DNA from: Macrostomum hystrix
Taxonomy: Eukaryota; Platyhelminthes; Macrostomidae
Direction: 5' to 3'
DNA: 64,000 nt
Assembly: GCA_950097015.1 (NCBI GenBank)
Contig: CATNEN010000003.1
Span: forward strand, 7,218,001 to 7,282,000
The notes under the pieces were generated by a model. It had not been told where the DNA came from. It worked only from the letters and a program-made list of their open reading frames with translations, and ran no database searches. The position numbers and the translations under genes were made by a program. Positions 22,612-33,600 of the stretch are shown one piece after another (position 1 is the stretch's first letter; the number at the start of each line of letters is the position of its first letter).

Positions 22612-23520
22612 TTAGCGGGAGAGCAAATGAGCAGCTCCAGCAATCGGACTGGCGGCGATCGCTCCCAAAGCGCTGCCAACACCAGACAAGAATTCAGTCA
22701 CTGGTCCGTAGCCAGCGTGGTGAGTATTGGCAGAGTTGTCACGTCGCTGTAGCTCACTTTTCATGGCTTTCAATTCAGCAGTTGCCGAGATCAAGTCAAT
22801 TCTCAGTTGATTTTCAGCCCGCTGCTTCTCCCTCTCCATTCTCTCGGTTTCTTCCTTCTCGTGCTTCCGCTGCTCCGTCTGCTTGTCGAGGTCGCTCTGC
22901 TCGTACTTCTTCGGGTTAAGCCGGCCGACCTCGTCCACCAGACTCAGCAGAGCGACCACCTGCTTCTCCGTGAACTCTTCATCGCATTTCTTTCCGGAAT
23001 CCAACAAGACGAAACGATTTCCAAACTTGTTCATCATCTCGTCCAGTCCAGGAATCGCGGATCGGCTTTCCTTCAGCTCTTTCTTAAACATGTCCACATC
23101 ATTGTCGTAGTGGTCTCCATGGCTGAAGACAACGATGGCCCTCTTGAAGGCCTCGGGTCCGAACACTTCCACGGCGTCCTTCAGAGCGCGACACTCTTCG
23201 TCAGTGAATCTGCAGTCTCCGCGAATCACGAGCAGAAACGCATCAACTCCGTTCGGGCATGTGTTCAGGGCGTGAAGCAGCTCCGCCTGAGGCATGGTCG
23301 GGTCCTTGACGTCCATCGTGCCGGGCGTGTCGACCACCAACAGGTTGCGACCTCGAATGAACTTCATCTGTCCCTGGCACTGTGAGGTCTCCGATTTCAT
23401 GCCTCTGCCAACAGCAAAGTCGTTGGAGCGGAATAATTTATTGGCAGTGGAACTCTTTCCACTTCCCGTCTTGCTCATGAGTACCACGGTAGTCAGCGGG
23501 GCCGTTTTCGAGTGAGACAT
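22612..23520 (-). CDS. AIG1/GIMAP-like GTPase, intact
   Basis: A 302-residue septin-like GTPase of the AIG1 family (membrane-associated GTP-binding proteins of immune and stress contexts). The Met at 23520 is used; longer versions begin at a TTG. Motifs in order: P-loop SKTGSGKSSTANK (near residue 15), TSQC in the switch I place, VVDTPGTMD (G3), the AIG1 conserved box around DAFLLVIRGDCRFTDEE, and VVFSHGDHYD in the G4 place. Residues of about 205-265 are a charged probable coiled coil (EQRKHEKEETERMEREKQRA), and the end is hydrophobic (GVGSALGAIAASPIAGA), a possible membrane anchor. The first Gly of the usual GxxxxGKS P-loop is Ser. A TATA box lies about 120 bp upstream. The neighbour at 27692 is a broken paralogue. 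Confidence 0.88.
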   Translation of the reverse strand: MSHSKTAPLTTVVLMSKTGSGKSSTANKLFRSNDFAVGRGMKSETSQCQGQMKFIRGRNLLVVDTPGTMDVKDPTMPQAELLHALNTCPNGVDAFLLVIRGDCRFTDEECRALKDAVEVFGPEAFKRAIVVFSHGDHYDNDVDMFKKELKESRSAIPGLDEMMNKFGNRFVLLDSGKKCDEEFTEKQVVALLSLVDEVGRLNPKKYEQSDLDKQTEQRKHEKEETERMEREKQRAENQLRIDLISATAELKAMKSELQRRDNSANTHHAGYGPVTEFLSGVGSALGAIAASPIAGAAHLLSR

Positions 23521-23638
23521 TGCGCTTGTCAGCAGCAGCACTTGAAATTGATGCCACAATGAACTGTGCTATTTTCTGCTGAATGCGAAAAGGTTTTCTT
23601 CGGCTTTGTCTGTATGCACAGCTAGAGACCTGCTTGCA

Positions 23639-23644
23639 TTTATA
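23639..23644 (-). promoter_or_regulatory. TATA box of the intact GIMAP-like gene
   Basis: TATAAA on the minus strand, about 120 bp before the ATG at 23520. Confidence 0.45.
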
Positions 23645-24830
23645 GACACGAATATATGCATGGGGAACTTCCATTTTTTGTTTATTCATTAGTTAAATTC
23701 ATTACTTCTAAACAGCCAAATTACTGAACCATTTCAACTGGGAATTTAACAATAACAGTAGGCAATTTTCTATTTTCGTTTTTCTGTTTTTAAGTTGCAG
23801 CATCTTTGCATATGCTTATTTACGCACGGAGATATGTACATTGAAAAGGTACTGCATTGTGTTCTACCTTATAGTTTTCAAAAAGTATGTTTTCTAAATA
23901 GTGAATTTTCGTTAACCAGTCTGTGTACATTTAAATAGGCTATAGTTGTGGACAAAACAAGCACCCTAAATGAAGTTCCACTTTTCTTCGACTGCATGAG
24001 AACATATTATGGCTAGTTGCTTTACATTGGTAACCGAAACTCGAAAACAAAGTCTGCTTGATGAAAAGACAAGAAATAACAAGCATTTCCATGCCTGTCT
24101 GACAAAAATTCTGTCAGACGAGACAAGAGAAGCAAAGAGATTGTAAATAAAACAGTTTGAAATAGCGACTGCGATATAGGACACCCACGTCAGACACCAT
24201 TTTTCTTCTTTATGTAGTCTTGAGTTGCCACACGTCTAAGTCTGGTTGCCATGCCAGACTATGAATAAGGAATGTCGCGATGCTACTATACAACGTTCCC
24301 AATTTAATTTAAATACTTATACTGTGTCGTTTTGCTTTGCTTAAACTCCAAGTCAGCTACTAGCTTTGCATCCCGTTTTCGTGTCGGTCTTCCACCCTCT
24401 GTTGTGTCTATATTGTCTCGTGTCGTATAGCGCTAACGCGTTCAAATTTAGCATCAAGGTTCCAGAGCTCGAATTCTCTGCATTCATTTGACAGTTAATA
24501 AACAGCAAGGAAAAACCCGTTTCATTGAAAAAAAACTATACTTTTGGGTCTTTTCAGTGGTCCTCTCTGTTTTTTGTCGTAGCATTGCAGGTGTATCTTT
24601 TGTCGAGTTGGTCATGAAAGTGGATAAATCTTCTAGAAATTTATACCCTAGAAATATTTATTTTGTCTATGGCTATAGCTAGGCCCTAAAAGTCTGTTTT
24701 GTCTATGTGCCAATGCGAACCATGACGAAATATCAAACTCACTTTTTCTTGTGCCTAGCTATTGCCATTGACTAAAACGATGTAGCGAATAATTCACTAC
24801 ACCAGCCCTTTAGTTGAACCAAATCTACAG
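23645..24830. other. spacer without recognisable gene
   Basis: Nothing was recognised apart from short unremarkable open frames. Confidence 0.4.
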
Positions 24831-25110
24831 CTGACAGCACAGCTGCATCTACGCTCGTATTGCGCAGCGCATGTGAAAGCCTGTTCAGTCCATGGACTGG
24901 GGGGCCACTCGCCACACTCATCCTCAATTACCCCCAGCTGATGCTGGTACCCATTTAACAGCTGGGATGCATTGACTCAGCGCAGCGCAGCTAAACTCAG
25001 CGCAGAGTTTAGTGTCTTGCTAAAGTACACAATCTTTTCCGCTGATGTCTTCAAGTCGTGAGTACGACGGTCTATATCACCAGACTACAACTCCGATCCC
25101 TACTATTTGT
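24831..25110 (-). mobile_element. SINE family B copy (tRNA-headed, GTCCATGGAC body)
   Basis: Shares with 53045-53300 and 56935-57066 the block containing TGTTCAGTCCATGGACTG, the CAATTACCCC stretch, and AGTGTCTTGCTAAA. On the minus strand a tRNA-like head would be at the right end (about 25060-25105). Confidence 0.6.
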
Positions 25111-25398
25111 CCTATGAAATAGTTAAAAGTTAGGTTACCGTTGTCTAAAATAGTATTTGCTTGATGAACTATGCATTACCTGCAAACAAAAAACAAAAAA
25201 CTCAATTCTAATACGCTCGTGTTTATAAGATTTGCGTCCATTCATTATCAAGTGTATTTGTCGAGTGTATTTATTTCTGTCAAGACTATGTGTCCATGCG
25301 AGCTAGTTATCAGCTTGACAAGGGAATTGCGAAATCTAGTAGGTAGTTAGTAGAAATCTAGTTAGTAGGAATCTCATTTTTCAGACCATGGGTTTTGG
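25111..25398. other. spacer without recognisable gene
   Basis: Nothing recognised. It includes a short duplication of AGTAGGTAGTTAGTAGAAATC type before the 13-bp array. Confidence 0.3.
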
Positions 25399-25594
25399 TG
25401 ACTCGAACAGCTGACTCGAACAGCTGACTCGAACAGCTGACTCGAACAGCTGACTCGAACAGCTGACTCGAACAGCTGACTCGAACAGCTGACTCGAACA
25501 GCTGACTCGAACAGCTGACTCGAACAGCTGACTCGAACAGCTGACTCGAACAGCTGACTCGAACAGCTGACTCGAACAGCTGACTCGAGCAGCT
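25399..25594 (+). repeat. 13-bp tandem array (15 copies)
   Basis: Unit TGACTCGAACAGC, nearly perfect. Every junction makes the E-box palindrome CAGCTG. It lies 180 bp 3' of the PAN-CTLD reading frame. Confidence 0.95.
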
Positions 25595-25772
25595 TTGAAA
25601 GTTAGTTCATCATTAAAATTTGATCCATATCTTGGACTTTTACGAAAAGCGGTAATTCGGCTTGGTAGCTGTCGTGAAGTAGGCAGTGGGTACTTAAAAT
25701 ATCCCCGTGGTCTGTCCCCAGGTGAAAGAATAGCGTGTCTTTTTACTGTTAAACAGTTTTCTTCGGTTTGAA

Positions 25773-26463
25773 TCAGTTGAACGGTGACAAGCACTCGCAC
25801 AGTACGGATTTGACCAGTTCAGAGGCTTCGTAAATATCTGTTAGCGATTGAGTGAAATAGCTCACAATGACATTTTCATTGTTGTCTGCATTGTTTGGCT
25901 CACCGCTACCCCAGAGGCTGCCGTCCAGGGTGATGTTGCAGCCGACTCAGTACCAACCGCTGGCGGGCTCCGGGCTCATCGGTCGTTGAATGCCACCAAG
26001 AAAGAATATCTTACCAGAGCTGTGCAATCTGTTGATCGAATCAATATTTCTCATCTCATCGGTGTTGGTAACATCGGCCATGATCACCAGACCGCTCTCC
26101 GACTTGCACTTCTGCCTGCCCTGGTGCCAGTTCCCAGTGCCAGAGTACAGCTTGTACTTCACTCCGCACAGGTCGTCTCCTTAGCCAGTCGGACACAGCT
26201 GGCCAGCCTCGAGTCCCGGCTGATGCTTCACAAACACCTGGCCTCTCCTGGAGCAGCTGCAGTCCCTCACCGACTTGCTGCACTTGTCGAACACGAACAG
26301 CTGACACGGACCGTCAGCCATGGTGAAGGCCTGGCAGCGCTGGTCGCTGCTGCACCAGTAGGCACACCTGGTCATTTTAGACTCACCCAAGAGGCCTTGA
26401 ACATAGCTTTTGTCAATGCACAAGTATCCTTCAATGTTTCGGTACGTATACCATTGTGAGTTG
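25773..26463 (-). pseudogene. PAN (apple) plus C-type lectin exon with two in-frame stops
   Basis: One frame holds a PAN-like domain and then a C-type lectin domain. PAN part: MTRCAYWCSSDQRCQAFTM and CQLFVFDKC (cysteines in the apple spacing). CTLD part: KLYSGTGNWHQGRQKCKSES, then SLWGSGEPNNADNNENV with the EPN carbohydrate-recognition motif, and a last cysteine in SVLCEC before TGA at 25775-25773. The frame is interrupted by TAA at 26183-26181, between the domains, and by TGA at 25949-25947, where CTLDs usually have Trp (after GWY). No frameshift is needed otherwise. An acceptor-like GTTAG at about 26464 suggests an upstream exon with a signal peptide, not found. Most likely a recently inactivated secreted or membrane lectin; assembly error is possible. 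Confidence 0.72.
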
Positions 26464-27593
26464 CTAACTTCAAATAATATAGCTAACAGAATAGTAATAG
26501 AAATTCGCTCCTTTTTTATTTCCTAGGCATGGTAACTGACTTCTGAATTCGAAGCAAAATTTTTTTGCTTGCGTACTAGAGCAGTGTTTAGTTTTAATTT
26601 TTTCGTTGGTTGATAGCAGCGCCTTGATCCCTCCCTTCAGCAACTTTTTTAGCATCTTCTTCTTCTTCCCTATTGGCTCCAACTTTGGATTCGCTTATGA
26701 CGCTTTTGTATTTTATTTGCAGCTACTACTACAATTGCTAGTAGTAGTAGTACTAGTCGTACTCATTTGACAATTTTGAACGAAGTGTAAAAATTCGTAA
26801 TTGGCTACTTAGAAAAGTAGCGTACCAGAGTAATGAGCAATATTCTTTAACTCCAGAAACTAATTTAACTCCTTTGCTTGCTACACCCTACTTATTAACT
26901 TCGCAATTAATTGACAAAAACTGAAAACGTTTACCTAGGCGTAATGTTGGCCCTACATTCGAAACACTTGCAGACCCATCTAGTCTTTATTTAAGATTAG
27001 AACCAAATAGTGTACTCTTCGTTGTTAGATTTTTAATGCCATTTAAAACTGGTCTTTTGTATAATTTAACTGTTCATCATGAATAAAAATAGTTGTACTA
27101 ATACTGGACAATCTGTTTTTTTAATAATACTGATTAACTTATTCGATCATTGGTAAACCTCACATCGCAGTGAAGCCACCAATAGGAAGGCATCGATTTC
27201 ATTCTCCCTGAATGATAGAAGGGGACAACAAACGACTTTGTGTTAGTTGACCACATTAAATAGGCCAATCGCCAATCATAGATGACGGGTCTTACTCGGG
27301 ACATCGGGCAACCGATGCGCAACTCTGCGGACACACGTCTCTGAGCTCATTCAACGACTAATTACTCGTACCATGCCAATTGTCATGCCTAGCAATGCTA
27401 CAGCGATAGGTCAGATCCGCTAGTGCGTGCCCATTGCCATTTCATGCGCAATTTTTTATGTCAAGCAGTCCGCCAAGTTTTTTTACTGTTTTCTTGAAGT
27501 TACGAGCACGAGTGTTTTACGATAGCGCGGAGTTCACTTTCGGTGCTTGTTTTGATGTACTATCATGGCTCAAAACAATTGCATATACGAGCG
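26464..27593. other. spacer without recognisable gene
   Basis: No coding region was recognised; a missing upstream exon of the lectin gene could be here. Confidence 0.35.
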
Positions 27594-27599
27594 TATATA
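27594..27599 (+). promoter_or_regulatory. TATA-like core before the second GIMAP-like gene
   Basis: TATATA in GAGCGTATATAG, about 95 bp before the ATG at 27692; the same core GAGCGTATATA precedes the gene at 2080. Confidence 0.4.
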
Positions 27600-27691
27600 G
27601 TAGGTTCGTTCGCGTTCGCAGTAACTTTTCAAAGTTAAAAATAATTTTCTCGTTAATCGAGGCAAAACTGATAAAACAATCAGAACTGCAA

Positions 27692-28311
27692 ATGGCTGAA
27701 GGCGAGGAACCTATTCCTGACGAATCTTACATCACGATGGCGCTGTCAAGCAAAACCGGGCACGGCAAGAGCTCCCTGGGCAACGCGCTGTTCCAGAACG
27801 ATTCATCTTTCGTAATAAGCTCCAGGATGACCTTCGAGACGGATCCGTTTGTAAAAGAGTCAGTGGCTTTGCTGCTGGAAGGAATGTCACTATAGTTGAC
27901 ACGCCTGGTACAATGGATGTCCTTAACCCGGATGCTGCACTCAAAGAGCTGTGTCACATGATCACCTGCAGCCCTATCGGTATCGACGCAATTCTGTTGG
28001 TGCTTCGCTGCGATGTTAGATTTACCGCAGCAGAGCGGATGGCCTTCAAGCTGCTTGACAAAATGTTTGGAAAAGAGATCTTCGAGTTTAGCATCATTGT
28101 GTTCACGAATGGTGATTGCTTCGATAACAACGAAGAAGAGTTCAAGAAAGGCCTTGAATCAAGCAGAAGCAGTATCAGCTTTTTCAGTGACTGGCTGGAC
28201 AAGTGCGGAAATAGAATCATTTTAACGCCGATTCCGAGCCGCGACTCGAGACGGTCGTCACTGTTGACCGAGGTGTCACGCGACGTGGCCTACTGGCTCC
28301 GTTCACCCTGA
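27692..28311 (+). pseudogene. AIG1/GIMAP-like GTPase, frameshifted
   Basis: Starts MAEGEEPIPDESYITMALSS and carries the P-loop SKTGHGKSSLGNALF, then runs into TAG at 27893-27895. The rest continues in another frame with GRNVTIVDTPGTMD (G3), IDAILLVLRCDVRFTAAER (AIG1 conserved box) and IIVFTNGDCFD (G4 place) to TGA at 28309-28311. The shift lies around 27850-27870, where the other frame reads GFAAGRN. An intron of about 15 bp there would be too short, so one indel is the simplest cause: a real mutation or a sequencing error. The coiled-coil tail of the intact paralogue is missing. As in that paralogue, the first P-loop Gly is Ser. Confidence 0.75.
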
Positions 28312-30330
28312 GCGGCTGCATCGTGGTCGACGGTGCGTGCCGCACCGCTGGTCGCACGCCCTTCTATCGCCCGTCGGCGACTTCTGGCAGCTGGCTCCGT
28401 CAGTTGCCAAAAACTGGAACCGTTAGACGCTGTCACGACGGCGAAGAAAAGTCAGATTTTTCTGCAAGCACGTACTGCCATCGCTGCGCTGGCTCAAGGT
28501 GGACGGCTCCGAGATGGTCAAGCGAATTCCAGCCAATCGAGGCGTTAACTATTGAAACTTTTGAAACTATTGAAGCTTTACCGTGCAGACGCAGCAGTAG
28601 TTTTGGACTTTGGCTCAATAATTTCGAATTAATAAGCTTAAACAATTACTACCTAGTTAGTAATTGTTTTTACGATTTTTACGATGGAACAAAAAGTGAT
28701 GTTGGGCACGCGAATTTTATACAATTTATTTAGCTGCTGTGTAGACTGTAGAGCTTGCGCTGTAGTCATATTTACAATTTGCCTCAGTAAATATCATTTA
28801 TGTAAAAAAACGTATAACTCCATTGCTTTCACCTTCTATCTCACAAAAGTGGGCTTGGTAAGGATTCCGAAACGCCAGCCTAATTAGTTTTTTTATTAGT
28901 TTTTTTTCAGTTTTTTGTGCTAAAATATCCTTGCTATTTTTTTAAATCCTTTTTGGCATCGTTTTTTTAATTTATATTCAACTTATATTTTAGAATGCTC
29001 CAGTATTAGTATGCGGTTCAGCGTGTTGCTAAGAATTATTCAGAATTCCTAACGGTATTGCTGGTTGAAAGCTGAAATTTATAACTGCGTTCAACTTTAT
29101 CAAGCTATACACGTTCGTTACTCCCAAAACTTTAAAACAACTAACAAAATAAAATGAAAAGTCGTTATAATTTCCTGCGCGAGATTTCTTAATCCAATAG
29201 TTTGGAAAAAGTTTCGTTCAATTGCAAACATAAGCTGACATCCACGTAGTGCTCTAAATAATATACGGCCGTATTTGACATGATCACTATAGAGCAAAAC
29301 AAAACAAAGCAGTAAGACCTAATTATTGAATTGAGGTGACAAATATCTAGAAATCCTTTCAAAATGACAAGCAGATTTCGGACTAGAATTAAAATAAACA
29401 ATGCGGCGACGAACTAGATTGAATTTAAATTACAAAAATGAATAACACGGTACAAAATAAAAACTGCGAAAATAAATCACTGTGCATGCACGCAACACAC
29501 TACTGCTCTGCCATCATCTAATAAGTAGTCGATTTTTGTGTCTTAAAACTAAAGTGAAAAGGGGCACGCAAAAAATGCTAAGGAGATTCGCAAAGTTGTT
29601 AATGAAGCCATTCACAATGGTGCCAGAGCTACAGAATTCTGTAATAAACTACATACTGTCATGACACTGGATGGGATAAACTAGCTTGATTCGCATTTAA
29701 AAATGTATAATTGGACTAGTTTGTTTCAATAAAAATAAATAAGAACATGCAGATAATATTAGAATAAGCAATATTACCAGTACGGTACAACAAATGTTTC
29801 AATACTAACACAATGACCAATAAAAAAACAAACTAGTTTTCTAATGAAATCGCAAGGATACCAATTAGCAAAATTGTTTTAAGCTTTTAATTCTAAGAAA
29901 TGACACTGATAAACAAGTTCAACTAAATACAGAACACTTAGGTTAGGTTAAGATGAGCACGTTGAAGACAGAAATTTCAATGTTAATAAAGCTTTGAGGT
30001 ATAAGTCAATCGCAAGGAATGAAGGACAAAAATAGTTTATTAATGACAAAGGACAGAAGAGACAGAGAGGTAAAATGTTAGTTAAGCATTCGTCTTACAT
30101 GTAGCATATGTATTAAAAAGTTCCTGGAAGAATTAGTTTTCCATTTCTCAAATAGCTACGAGTAATAATGCCAATTCAAAAGATGAAAACATTATTAAAA
30201 CATAAAAATATGTGCAGTTTGTTAGTACTTACTGACAATGCCCTGTTTAGTTTAAATATCATAGCTTTGTACTCTGAAAATGTATTGTCAGATAGTTAAT
30301 CCAGAGTTAAAACTGTGTTATCAGCAAATC
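28312..30330. other. spacer, possible decayed C-terminus and FARP 3' UTR
   Basis: 28312-28550 is GC-rich like the preceding exon and may be a decayed GIMAP tail, but no motif is visible. Beyond, AT-rich with nothing recognised; a minus-strand AATAAA at 30036-30041 could end the FARP transcript. Confidence 0.35.
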
Positions 30331-30359
30331 TGATGCTGCTACTACTGCTGCTGCTGCTG

Positions 30360-30430
<71 letters not shown>

Positions 30431-30452
30431 ACTACTGCTGCTGCTGCTGCTG

Positions 30453-30484
<32 letters not shown>

Positions 30485-30509
30485 ACTACTACCGCTGCTG
30501 CTGCTGCTG

Positions 30510-30540
<31 letters not shown>
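30331..30540 (-). repeat. FARP: CAG/TAG trinucleotide tract at the 3' end of FARP
   Basis: On the minus strand runs of CAG alternate with runs of TAG (and one CGG). The first seven CAG are in frame with the last FARP exon; the first TAG, at 30518-30516, is its stop. Confidence 0.9.
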
Positions 30541-30541
<1 letters not shown>

Positions 30542-30615
30542 TGCCAGACATTTGGTAGCGGTTTATCTCGCGAGACTTGGCAGCCGAAATGGCACTGTTG
30601 ATTGATTCGAACCAC
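30516..30615 (-). CDS. FARP: FARP exon 12: end of PH2, polyQ, stop
   Basis: Acceptor ACAATAG|G. The split Arg codon is followed by WFESINSAISAAKSRE, matching the C-terminal PH helix (FERW-x3-I-x-SA pattern), then QMSGK and seven Gln from the CAG tract, then TAG. Confidence 0.85.
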
Positions 30616-33600
30616 CTATTGTTTAGAAAGACAATGAAGTATTTTTTTAACCGAGGCGTCCATGGACTGAACTGTTTTCTATGAACTGTAGGCGACCTCC
30701 AGATTTCTATGCATCTGGATAATTAATAATAATTATAATATTTGCAGGGCCCTGGCACATCACTGTTGATGACAGCCAGGAGGCAATTCAGCCCATTTTG
30801 CTGACTACTGAGCACAGACGCACGCTCACACAGGGGTGTACATCTGCTCTGACTTTCTCATCCTCAGGCAGTGTACACTCTTACTGTGTCTAGGAGGTTG
30901 GCCCTCAAAGGCGTAAATTGCATCTCTGAGCCCCAAATAAATGTGGCCTCGCCGTGGAATCGAGCTAAGGGACCTTGCATGGTGCGAGAGGCAAACGCGT
31001 TAGACCGCTAAGTCACTAATCCCTCCCAATCTGAACAATTAAAGAGCCCTTCAAGAGTGAGCCTGAGTGACATTCAATGACCCATCTCACCTCTCAAACG
31101 TGTACTGACAGTCAGTGCGAAAGAAATACTCGTGATGCTTCCATTGCAATTTGAATACGTTGCTCTTGCCCTGGGTGAGGTGGGCGTCGGATTCATCCGG
31201 CTGGTTAATCCGGTAGCCAATCAGAGGCAGCGTAGCCATGGGTGCTTCGTCCTGATTGGTTGGTAATGAATGCAGAGATTTTGATTTTGAAAAATTATTT
31301 TAAAATGTGATCAGGCCAAGCTTACGTGATAAGATTTGTAGAAGAACAGCGAGAAATGGCTGAACACAACCCACAGGCGTTGCCAGCCGCCCGAGTTCTT
31401 GAACTTTCTCAGAAGATGACCGCTGATACGACAGTCGTGACACCGAAGTACATCCTGGAAGCCGACGGTGGCGCAACGGTGCCAGCAGACGTGAGCGGTG
31501 AAAAAGCTGCGCTGCTGAATGTGATGCCGATCGCTTCCTGCGGCCGCTGAGGCAGCCAGCTGCGATGGCTGGTTGATCGGTGAAGCGAGGGACGGACTGT
31601 CGACGCCGGCTGAGTTGGCGCTCGCCACCCAGGCGATGTCGCGCAGCCACAGTTGACGATCGGCTTCGCTTCTGGCAGCCAGAACGAAGGCTCGACGAGG
31701 CCGGCCGCCGAACACAGCGAAGGCGTGTGGCTCCGAGTCGCAGGCGGCCAGAGAGGCTGCGTCGAGCATAGCGCGGTGCTCGCCGTCAGCATCGCCGGGA
31801 TCGATGGGCGCGGCTGCCACGGACTCAGGCGGTGACATTGGCAGATGGCCGTGCAGCTTCAGCAGCTGCAGGGAGCCACGGCTAGCGTAGAGCAGGCAGT
31901 CACTGGTGAGGAAGAACAGGCGAGCGGCGAAGCCACGACGGGAGAGCTTCTTCAGCCAGCCGAGGCGGACGAAGGCTGCTGGGCGCTCGGCGAGAGGGTT
32001 CAACAGAGCGTCAGCACCGTGGACATCGCGCTGCAGCTCGGCCAGCTGGTTGAGCTGCTCGGCCCGAACGCAGGCATCGCGATGCTGCGTCAGGGCGTCC
32101 AACAATTGCGCCTGCAGTAGCCGGCTGTCCTGAGCGTCTGGCGACTCTGCGTCTTCACCGTTGCCATAGTGACACAGCAGGAGGCCGCAGAGGCGGCGAT
32201 AGTGCAACAGGCGATTAGCAGGGGCCAGCAGCAGACAGGCCAGCGGCAGGTAGCACAGCTTCTGGGACTCGAAGCCTCTGATGGCGTCCTCGAACTGTCG
32301 CGAGTCGCGCAATGCCCTGAACAGGCTCAGCAGCATCTCGGGCGCCCCCTCCATGTACTTTCGGTACCAGGGCAGCAGACGCAGATGCCGCAGTAGTACC
32401 TCGGCTACTCGATGTTGCTCAAGCGGCGGAGGCGCCTGACCGTTGGCTAGTGCGGTTGCTATGGCAACGGCTGAGCGTTCCCAGGCGTGGAGGCGTTGTT
32501 CTAGATCTCGCAGTAGGTGTGCATGCTCTTCGCGCAGCTGGTCTAGGACGCTCCAGGCCGGGCCGAGGGCAGCTTCGGCATCCGGCAGGTGAGCCACCGC
32601 CCTACGCAGGTGGTCGCACAGGATCTCCAAGTCTCTCCTATAGGCTCGCTCAGTCATGAGCAGCTCTTTGCAGAGATAGTAGGGCCGCTCCGTAGGAAAC
32701 TGCTGCTTGCTCCGACGACCTCGATAGCCGCCGGCGCTGCTGAATGCGCTAGACGCCGTGGATCTAGCGTCGGCGTCGGAGTCGGCGTCGGTGGAGACGC
32801 CGCAACCGCCGCCGCCTCCACCGCCGCGGGCTGAGCTGCTGCCAGCGCCGCTCAGTGCCAGCGTGTGCGACGCCACAGACTGGGCGCCGCCGCCCATTTG
32901 ACGAGATTGTCGGTCATCGTAGTCTTCGTAGTCTTCGGCTGTGTGACGCCCGTGCGGCGGCGGTGGCGGCGGTGGCGGCGGCGGCGGCGGCGGCGGGGGC
33001 ATCGGCGGCGGCGAAGATGAGAGATCGTTGATTGGGGCGCCATTTTTGAGGCCAACTTTGGAATTTGGCTGCAAAATGGATTGAATTAAATGCGAATTTT
33101 TAATACACATCCTCAAAGGAAATGATTCTCAAAATCGAAGGGAAAATGAAATAGGGATTAAAATCCCAGTTTAATTAATTTATCAGATGAGAACATATAA
33201 AAGTCGTACTATGAGGACCTTGTGTTGAGGGATAAATATCCCAGTTTGAGGATCTGATGAGAAGGGATAAATATCCCATTTTGAGGACCCAGTTTGAAGG
33301 TACGAATATAGTTTGTAATGCAAAAAGCAAATAGGATTTAAAATCTAGGCATTGTTACTAAGAGTAGCAATAAAGAGCTAAAATGTTGTTTTAAAATGAT
33401 TCTAGTCCAGTTTTTGAAGATCATAAATTACAGTTTGACTCCGGAAGAGAAGCCAGTTTAACAGGGGCCGGTTAGTTTGCGTGGAAAAATTTCTAAAAAT
33501 TTCTAGAAATTTCTATCTACTTCACGAAGAGAAGATTGATTGATTATAAAATATAAAGAGAGCTTTCTGTCACAAATGGCGTAGCCAAAGGATTTCTATA

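Noticed and set aside
25381-25800. 139-codon minus frame ending in SSQLFESAVRV repeats
   Set aside because: Overlaps the end of the lectin frame in another phase and is held open by the 13-bp array; no domain.
30307-30615. Poly-Ala and poly-Leu frames
   Set aside because: Shadows of the CAG/TAG tract; the frame in phase with exon 11 gives the PH2 end and polyQ.
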